A stretch of 39,230 nucleotides of DNA from an uncultured Lachnospiraceae bacterium (lineage in GTDB: Bacteria > Bacillota > Clostridia > Lachnospirales > Lachnospiraceae): positions 1 through 39,230 of the forward strand of contig CACZFV010000001.1 of NCBI GenBank assembly GCA_902780465.1, in the 5' to 3' direction. This document shows, in pieces, positions 30,761 to 36,671 of the stretch (position 1 is the stretch's first letter; the number at the start of each line of letters is the position of its first letter). The notes beneath the pieces are model-generated. The model was not told the DNA's origin and did no database searches. It worked only from the letters and a program-made list of their open reading frames with translations. Made by a program: the position numbers and the translations under genes.

Positions 30761-32536
30761 TTACAGTGTATCTGCTGTCGCGATCTCTCCCTTCACGGCG
30801 CTGGCGGTGACTGTCGCGGCGCTGGCGAGGTACACGAAGGAATCCTTGTGTCCCGCCCGGCCCTTGAAGTTCCGGGTGCCCGTGCTGATCAGCGTCTCGC
30901 CCTCTCCGATCACGCCCTGGCAGGAACCCCAGCAGACAGAACAGTTCGGGTTCATGATGATGGCTCCGGCATCCATGAAGATGTCCAGCAGCCCTTCCTT
31001 CGCGGCCTGCTCATAGACGGAGCGGCTGGCCGGCACCACCAGGAAGCGCACGCCGGGAGCTACCTTCCGTCCCTTGATCAGTTCGGCGCCGATCCTGAGT
31101 TCTTCGATGCGCCCGTTGTTGCAGGAGCCGAGGAAAGCCTCGTCGATATGGGTCCCCGCGCACTCCCTCGCGTTGACCACGTTGTCCACGAAGTGCGGCT
31201 TCGCGACCACCGGGGTGATGCTAGAGAGATCTACCTCGTATTCCTCCGTGTAGACCGCGCCTTCATCCGGCGCGAACACATGCTTCGGAGCTCTTCCGTG
31301 TTCTTTCAGGTATGCGAGGGTGAGGTCGTCCACTTCGCAGAGCCCGGTCTTCGCGCCCGCTTCCACGCAGAGATTGCAAAGGCACATGCGGTCGGACATG
31401 CTGAGGGTGTGAAGTCCCTCACCGCCGAACTCCATCGCCTTGTAGTTGGCGCCGTTGGCGCCGATACGGCCAATGATGGTCAGGATCAGATCTCTGGCGG
31501 AGACGCCCTCCGGAAGTTTCCCGGTCAGGTTGAAACGGAGCGTCTCAGGGACAAGGACCCAGGAGGTGCCTGTCACCATGGCGTAGAGATAGTCCGTGCA
31601 GCCGACTCCCGTACCGAAGGCGCCCAGGGCGCCGTAGGAGCAGGTGTGGCTGTCCGCGCCGAAGATCAGCTCGCCCGCAGTGACGTGCTTCTCCATCATC
31701 ACCTGGTGGCATACACCCTCGCCCTCATAGAAGGTGATGCCGTGCTTCTTCGCGAAATCGCGCATCTTCTTCTGGGACGCCGCTGTCTTCACGGAATCGC
31801 AGGGGATGTTGTGGTCCACGATCCACACAAGCTTTGAAAGATCGGCGATCCGCTGGTGCTTCAGGCCTTCGAACATCCCCACGGTGAGGTGGGTGGTGCC
31901 GTCGTTGGACATCAGCCGGTCCAGCTCCACCGTCTCGATATCGCCCGCGCGCACAGCTTTCTTCCCGGCCGCTGCCGCTACGATCTTTTCTGCGATGGTC
32001 ATGGGCCGGAGTTCCTCTTCCGCGCCGCCCTTCTTTTCCGCATCTTCGGAGGAACATCCTTCTTCCGGATCCTTGTCCAGGGAAGCGATCAGTCCGCCCT
32101 GGTTCAGAATGGCCTGCAGGTTCTCCGGCAGTCTGGTGCAGGGATAGGTCTCTCCCTTGACCCGGACCACGCCTTCCGCCATGTCGAGTTCCATCTCATC
32201 TCCCGCTTCCACATGGTCGTGAAGGTCCTTGCAGACGATGACCGGGAGTCCGATATTGATGGCGTTGCGGTAGAAGATGCGCGCGAAGGAATTTGCGAGC
32301 ACCGCCTTCACTCCGAGGGATTTCAGGACGCTGGGCGCCTGTTCCCTGGAGGAACCGCAGCCGAAATTCTCCTTGGCTACGACATAGTCGCCGGGCCGCA
32401 CCGTCCCCGCAAAAGAGCCGTCCAGGGATTCAAAGGTATGGGGAGCCATCTCTTCGACAGATGGATACAGCAGATACTGGGACGCAATGATCTGGTCCGT
32501 ATCTACATCAGAGTGAAATTTAAAGATTCTTCCCAT
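30761..32536 (-). CDS. Fused aconitase-family dehydratase, LeuD domain then LeuC domain
   Basis: A 591-residue fusion. Residues 1-155 are a complete LeuD-type swivel domain (HSDVDTDQIIASQYLLY; NFGCGSSREQAPSVLKSLG; NSFARIFYRNAINIGLPVI). An acidic linker follows (about 156-178). Residues 179-591 are a complete LeuC-type domain with C472 (LGSCNNGR), C532 and C535 (NPNCSVCWG) and DSHTCSYGALGAFGTGVGCTD. Single-chain aconitases have the swivel domain at the C-terminus; here it is N-terminal. All active-site motifs are intact. The ATG at 32536 follows AAGGAGG. It lies 13 bases after the DHHW gene. Substrate unknown; the hydrophobic YLLY suggests an isopropylmalate-like ligand (inference). Confidence 0.9.
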   Translation of the reverse strand: MGRIFKFHSDVDTDQIIASQYLLYPSVEEMAPHTFESLDGSFAGTVRPGDYVVAKENFGCGSSREQAPSVLKSLGVKAVLANSFARIFYRNAINIGLPVIVCKDLHDHVEAGDEMELDMAEGVVRVKGETYPCTRLPENLQAILNQGGLIASLDKDPEEGCSSEDAEKKGGAEEELRPMTIAEKIVAAAAGKKAVRAGDIETVELDRLMSNDGTTHLTVGMFEGLKHQRIADLSKLVWIVDHNIPCDSVKTAASQKKMRDFAKKHGITFYEGEGVCHQVMMEKHVTAGELIFGADSHTCSYGALGAFGTGVGCTDYLYAMVTGTSWVLVPETLRFNLTGKLPEGVSARDLILTIIGRIGANGANYKAMEFGGEGLHTLSMSDRMCLCNLCVEAGAKTGLCEVDDLTLAYLKEHGRAPKHVFAPDEGAVYTEEYEVDLSSITPVVAKPHFVDNVVNARECAGTHIDEAFLGSCNNGRIEELRIGAELIKGRKVAPGVRFLVVPASRSVYEQAAKEGLLDIFMDAGAIIMNPNCSVCWGSCQGVIGEGETLISTGTRNFKGRAGHKDSFVYLASAATVTASAVKGEIATADTL

Positions 32537-32549
32537 AAGTGTGACCTCC

Positions 32550-33776
32550 TTAATAAATGCCGCCGATGCCGGTGTCCGCATCCAGCGTGTTCATGTTGTA
32601 GAGCAGCAGTACGTCCGTGATCTCCGGATGTTCTCCGATGAAAGCGGACGGTCCTTTTTTATAATAGCGCGTGTCAAGCACGAAGATCTTCCGGAAATGC
32701 TCCGCGAGAAACGGGACCATGCAGTTTGCGTAGCTGTCTTTTATTAGCAGCAGTCCCCGGGGCGTATCCGCGTTTTCGTTCGTGATCCTGATCAGCGGGT
32801 GGATGTTGTCAAGGAACATAGAGTACTTGTCCTTTTTCTGAAGCCACTCCATGTTATAGAGGCTGTCCGAAGTCTTTTCCGTATCCTCGCAGTACATCGT
32901 GATGCCGGGAAGGGTGTCCTTCCTCTCCCAGATCTCGATCCGGTCCCCCGAAAACCGTGCGTCGTTCAGCTTCGACCAGATGGTCCCCCGGAAATCTTCT
33001 GATACCGTCGTGCGCCGGAACGCTTCCTCCGGCAGCGCGTCGATCGCTGCAGATCCACAGAAGGCGAGATACCCCTGATAGGCGCCATAGGTCGTCCAGT
33101 GATGATCCGTGCGGTAGTAGAGCCTTCTATTCTCCCGTTCACCGCTGTCCTCCAGAGCAAGCCGCTCCTTTTCCTTTTCAAGGAGCCGCTCCTTCAGGTG
33201 CACGGTGCGCACCTCCGGGAGACCGGCTTCCTCCGTGATCTTCCGGATCCCCTCTTCAATTTCGGAGGCGGTCTGTTCCTGGGACAGAAGCGTCGCGTTT
33301 TCCGGGAGCTGTTCCCTGAGGATCTCTGACGCGGTGGGCACCAGCATCAGTGTCACATTCAGGGCTCTGTTCTCCTCCCGGGTCCTTCCCAGGACCGCGG
33401 CCGAAAATTTCCCCATCTGGCGGATGACGCGGTCCGTGTTCACAGGCCGCCGGTACTCCTCGACAAGACTCCCGTCCTTCGCGATGAAGATGCCGCTGAT
33501 CTCCCGCTTCCCCAGAAGGATCTCTGTCTCCGTCTTCACTGTCATAAAGGCGTCCCGGAATGGGAAGTGATCTGAGAAATACGCGACCAGCCTCTCTGTG
33601 TAAGTTCCGTCCTTCAGGTCCCGGAAGGTAAACGCGGGAAATGCCTGCAGGTACCGGTTCTCATTCTCCGAAAAATCTGCCTTCGGCAGCAGCAGGAAGG
33701 CCGATGCCAGAAAGACCGTCACGGCTGCCGCGATGGCGGAGATCCACCGGGCAGCGCTCTTGTTTGCTGTATCCAT
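32550..33776 (-). CDS. DHHW-family (AlgX/AlgJ-like) surface acylation protein
   Basis: A 408-residue protein anchored by one N-terminal transmembrane segment (residues 11-30), with the rest outside. ENENRYLQAFPAFTF and GTYTERLVAYFSDHFPFRD are the family start. YYRTDHHWTTYGAY (D224, H225, H226) is the DHHW signature and corresponds to the catalytic Asp-His of AlgX-type acetyltransferases. LLLIKDSYANCMVPFL near residue 345 carries the probable nucleophile Ser. With MBOAT and SGNH partners it probably moves acyl groups onto a surface polymer. No Shine-Dalgarno is visible before the ATG, and two in-frame stops lie directly upstream, so the start is firm but probably weak or coupled. Confidence 0.85.
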   Translation of the reverse strand: MDTANKSAARWISAIAAAVTVFLASAFLLLPKADFSENENRYLQAFPAFTFRDLKDGTYTERLVAYFSDHFPFRDAFMTVKTETEILLGKREISGIFIAKDGSLVEEYRRPVNTDRVIRQMGKFSAAVLGRTREENRALNVTLMLVPTASEILREQLPENATLLSQEQTASEIEEGIRKITEEAGLPEVRTVHLKERLLEKEKERLALEDSGERENRRLYYRTDHHWTTYGAYQGYLAFCGSAAIDALPEEAFRRTTVSEDFRGTIWSKLNDARFSGDRIEIWERKDTLPGITMYCEDTEKTSDSLYNMEWLQKKDKYSMFLDNIHPLIRITNENADTPRGLLLIKDSYANCMVPFLAEHFRKIFVLDTRYYKKGPSAFIGEHPEITDVLLLYNMNTLDADTGIGGIY

Positions 33777-33839
33777 ATATTATCAGTCGATCATACAGTC
33801 TGTGCCATGCCCGCGGTATGCGGTGCCAGGCACGTTGAT

Positions 33840-35252
33840 TCAGAAGCGGAAATACAAAAACGGATTGTAGGTCTCGCTGACCATCCACGCCGTGCTCAGG
33901 AGGAACAGGCATACATACAGTACCACACTGCCTGCCGGGAACGAAAACCGCTGCTTCAGCTTCGGCCACACCGGGAAGGAAAGGATCAGCGCAATAAGGA
34001 TCAGGAACGCGTTCTGGCCGAAGTACCAGAAGAACTCCCTTCCTGCCGGGATGGCAGCGCCGGGTGTCCCCGCGGCAGTCCCGATGCAGAACATGGTGGA
34101 GATATAGGACTGAAGCGCCGTGAAATCGTCAAAGACGAAGATTACGAAACCGAACACCACGATCAGGAACGCGTACAGATGCCTCAGGAAGCGCGGGAGC
34201 TTCTCCAGGGCCCTTCCCCACACAAACTTCTCCAGAGCCAACAGAACGCCGTAATAGAGGCCCCACAGCACGAAATTCCAGGAAGCTCCGTGCCAGAGGC
34301 CCGTGAGAAACCATACCACGAAGATGTTCCGGATCTGAAGCAACGTTCCCCGGCGGTTCCCGCCCAGGGGAATATAGACATAATCCCGGAACCAGGTGGA
34401 AAGCGAGATATGCCAGCGTCTCCAGAAATCCGTCACGCTGACAGCAGACAGCGGGTAGTTGAAGTTTTCCAGAAAATGGAACCCCAGCATCCGCCCCATG
34501 CCGATGGCCATGTCACTGTAGGCACTGAAGTCAAAATAGAGCTGCAGCGTGAACAGTACGGCGCCGAGCCACGCCGTCGCCGCGGAAGCGCCTCCCGCCG
34601 CCTGCAGGTCCCGGATCTGTTCCCAGACCGCTCCGATATTGTTGGCGATCAGCACCTTGCGGAACAGTCCCCGGAGGAATCTCGGAACTCCCTCCTCAAA
34701 GCAGGCGCGGTCTACTCTCCGCTCATGCAGCTCATGGTCCACAGTCCTGAAGCGGACGATGGGACCCGCGATCAGCTGCGGGAACATGGAAACGTACGTG
34801 AGATAAGTCAGGTAGTTCTTCTCCTCCGGGACGTCTCCCCGGTACCGGTCGATGGTGTAGCTCATGGACTGGAAGGTGAAAAAGCTGATCCCTATGGGAA
34901 GGCTGATCCCGGGAAGCGGCAGCGCCGTGCAGCCGGCAGCCCCCAGGAGTCCGTTCACTGTCCGCACAAGAAAGTCCGCGTACTTGAAAAAGCCGAGGCA
35001 GGCAAGATCTGTCCCGGCTGCTAAGATCAGTACAAGCTTCCTCTTTCCTGTCCGCTCCATGAGACGTCCCGCGGTATAGTCCACTATCGTCACGAACAGC
35101 ATGAGCAGAATATATACGGGTTCGCCCCAGGCATAGAACAGCAGGCTGAAGAACAGAAGCACGTGATTTTTCAGCCGGTACGGCGCAGCATAGTACAGTG
35201 TCAGGCATGCCGGCAGGAAAAAGAATACAAACGGAATACTGCTGAATACCAT
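33840..35252 (-). CDS. MBOAT O-acyltransferase (AlgI/PatA-like)
   Basis: A 470-residue polytopic enzyme of the membrane-bound O-acyltransferase family, which moves acetyl groups across the membrane to surface polysaccharides. It begins IPFVFFFLPACLTLYYAAP. ISFFTFQSMSYTIDRYRG, FWRRWHISLSTWFRDYVYIP and LTGLWHGASWNFVLWGLYYG (conserved His near residue 320) are all typical. About 11 hydrophobic segments are seen. It begins 4 bases after the SGNH stop with only a weak ribosome binding site, so it is probably translationally coupled. The gap to the DHHW gene is 63 bases. Confidence 0.93.
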   Translation of the reverse strand: MVFSSIPFVFFFLPACLTLYYAAPYRLKNHVLLFFSLLFYAWGEPVYILLMLFVTIVDYTAGRLMERTGKRKLVLILAAGTDLACLGFFKYADFLVRTVNGLLGAAGCTALPLPGISLPIGISFFTFQSMSYTIDRYRGDVPEEKNYLTYLTYVSMFPQLIAGPIVRFRTVDHELHERRVDRACFEEGVPRFLRGLFRKVLIANNIGAVWEQIRDLQAAGGASAATAWLGAVLFTLQLYFDFSAYSDMAIGMGRMLGFHFLENFNYPLSAVSVTDFWRRWHISLSTWFRDYVYIPLGGNRRGTLLQIRNIFVVWFLTGLWHGASWNFVLWGLYYGVLLALEKFVWGRALEKLPRFLRHLYAFLIVVFGFVIFVFDDFTALQSYISTMFCIGTAAGTPGAAIPAGREFFWYFGQNAFLILIALILSFPVWPKLKQRFSFPAGSVVLYVCLFLLSTAWMVSETYNPFLYFRF

Positions 35253-35256
35253 GGCG

Positions 35257-36285
35257 TCAGTCCGGCAGCGGCCCGGAGGTATTCTGAAGAATATCCCTCG
35301 CGTACTGCCTCAGGACCTGGACCCATACCTGGTAAGCGGCAGATGTCTGGTGGACGTAGTGATCGCTGCAGTAGGCCGGCGCAAGGTTCCCGCTGCCGTC
35401 CGCCAGCGGAGTTGCCAGGTCCACGTATCCCCATCCGTTCTGTATCGCGATGTTCTTCATGTCAGCATTGAATCTCCGGATGTTGTCATTGTTCAGGCGC
35501 TTTTTCCCGGCGCCCGCAGCGGTGTACGTCATGCTGATGATGTTGATCTGTGCCTCCGGAGACGCCTCTTTGATCTTTGCCACGAGCTTCTGGTAAAGCT
35601 GCGGTGTACTGTCGTCCAGGGCGATGTCGTTCAGGCCGAAAAACAGGAACACGTGCTTTCTGCCCATCAGTGCAATACTCTCCCACACAGGGCGCTGCGC
35701 CCCCTGGTAAACAGGGTGCACACTGGAAGAAGAAACGGGGGCAAAAGCTTCGTGAACAGAAAAACTGCCCGCGCACAGGATACCGATAGATTTCAGGAAA
35801 GGATCAGAACTCCTCATGGTATAGTTCCGGAATCCCAGCATCACGGAATCCCCCACCAGAACGGAATCAGCGTAGAACGCATCGATCTCGGCTTCGCTGA
35901 CCTCCCTGGATGACGCGCTGTACTGGAAACCATCCAGACGGGCAGTATGGTTTCCTGTCCCGTCCGTCACGGCACCGGCCGCTTCTCCCCTGGTCTGCAC
36001 CTTTCCGTCCAGGACCCAGCGTCCCTTTTCATCGGTCTGAGCGCCGTCGCCTGCAGTCCCGGAGATCAGAAGCGCCCCGTTCTCCTCGAAGTAATAGCAC
36101 TCAGAAACGCCGTCGCCGTCATCATCCAGCCAGTACCAGCCGTTCTTCGCCTGTGTGCCGTCCTCCATCTCGTAGGACACGGTAACCTTCCCGGGTTCCT
36201 TCGTCTCCTGCCATCCTGCTGCCGCAAAGACCGGCTGCGATGCCGCAAGGACAAGGACTGCCGCTGCCGTTAAAACCAGTTTCAT
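35257..36285 (-). CDS. Secreted SGNH hydrolase with cell-wall-binding-type repeat
   Basis: A 342-residue exported protein. Signal peptide is residues 1-23 (ending VFAAA). Residues about 30-100 form a WYW repeat unit (KNGWYWLDDDGDGVSECYYF, then KGRWVLDGKVQTRG), as in cell-wall/choline-binding-like repeats of Lachnospiraceae. The SGNH domain shows block I VGDSVMLGF (S147), block III FFGLNDIALDD and block V YCSDHYVHQ (D308, H312). It probably transfers or removes an acyl group outside the cell, working with the MBOAT and DHHW proteins. The ATG overlaps the Hpt stop as ATGA. Confidence 0.85.
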   Translation of the reverse strand: MKLVLTAAAVLVLAASQPVFAAAGWQETKEPGKVTVSYEMEDGTQAKNGWYWLDDDGDGVSECYYFEENGALLISGTAGDGAQTDEKGRWVLDGKVQTRGEAAGAVTDGTGNHTARLDGFQYSASSREVSEAEIDAFYADSVLVGDSVMLGFRNYTMRSSDPFLKSIGILCAGSFSVHEAFAPVSSSSVHPVYQGAQRPVWESIALMGRKHVFLFFGLNDIALDDSTPQLYQKLVAKIKEASPEAQINIISMTYTAAGAGKKRLNNDNIRRFNADMKNIAIQNGWGYVDLATPLADGSGNLAPAYCSDHYVHQTSAAYQVWVQVLRQYARDILQNTSGPLPD

Positions 36286-36632
36286 TGATCATCCTCCAGA
36301 ATCTTTTTATAACGTTCCAGCCTCTCCAGGAAGCTGTCGTAATCCTCCTGCCAGGGTCTGCCGGGATCTTCCCGCAGATCGTCTGTCAGGCATGCCAGCG
36401 CCTCTTCCAGAGGAAGCAGACTCAGCACTGCTGCTCCTCCCTTGAGATTGTGCGCTGCGTGGAACGCGCCGGATCTGTCTCCTTCCCGGAGACACCGGTC
36501 CAGTTTTCCGATATCCGAATCGTTTGCGAACTCCCTGAGGAGTGCAAGAAAAAGCTTCTCATCGCCCAGAAGGCGGCGCATAGCCGCCTCCGGATCCGCA
36601 CCGAATTCTCTGAGCGCCTCTCGGGTCACCAT
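36282..36632 (-). CDS. Stand-alone Hpt phosphotransfer protein
   Basis: A 116-residue four-helix Hpt protein. AFHAAHNLKGGAAVLSLLPL holds the phospho-accepting H61 in the HxLKG motif. It is helical throughout and has no other domain. It follows the hybrid kinase by 39 bases with GAGGG before the ATG, and overlaps the SGNH gene by 4 bases. It should take phosphate from the receiver domain of the hybrid kinase and pass it to an unidentified response regulator. Confidence 0.9.
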   Translation of the reverse strand: MVTREALREFGADPEAAMRRLLGDEKLFLALLREFANDSDIGKLDRCLREGDRSGAFHAAHNLKGGAAVLSLLPLEEALACLTDDLREDPGRPWQEDYDSFLERLERYKKILEDDQ

Positions 36633-36671
36633 CTGTTTTTCCCTCTGTCATTCTGTCCGCAATGATGTCGT

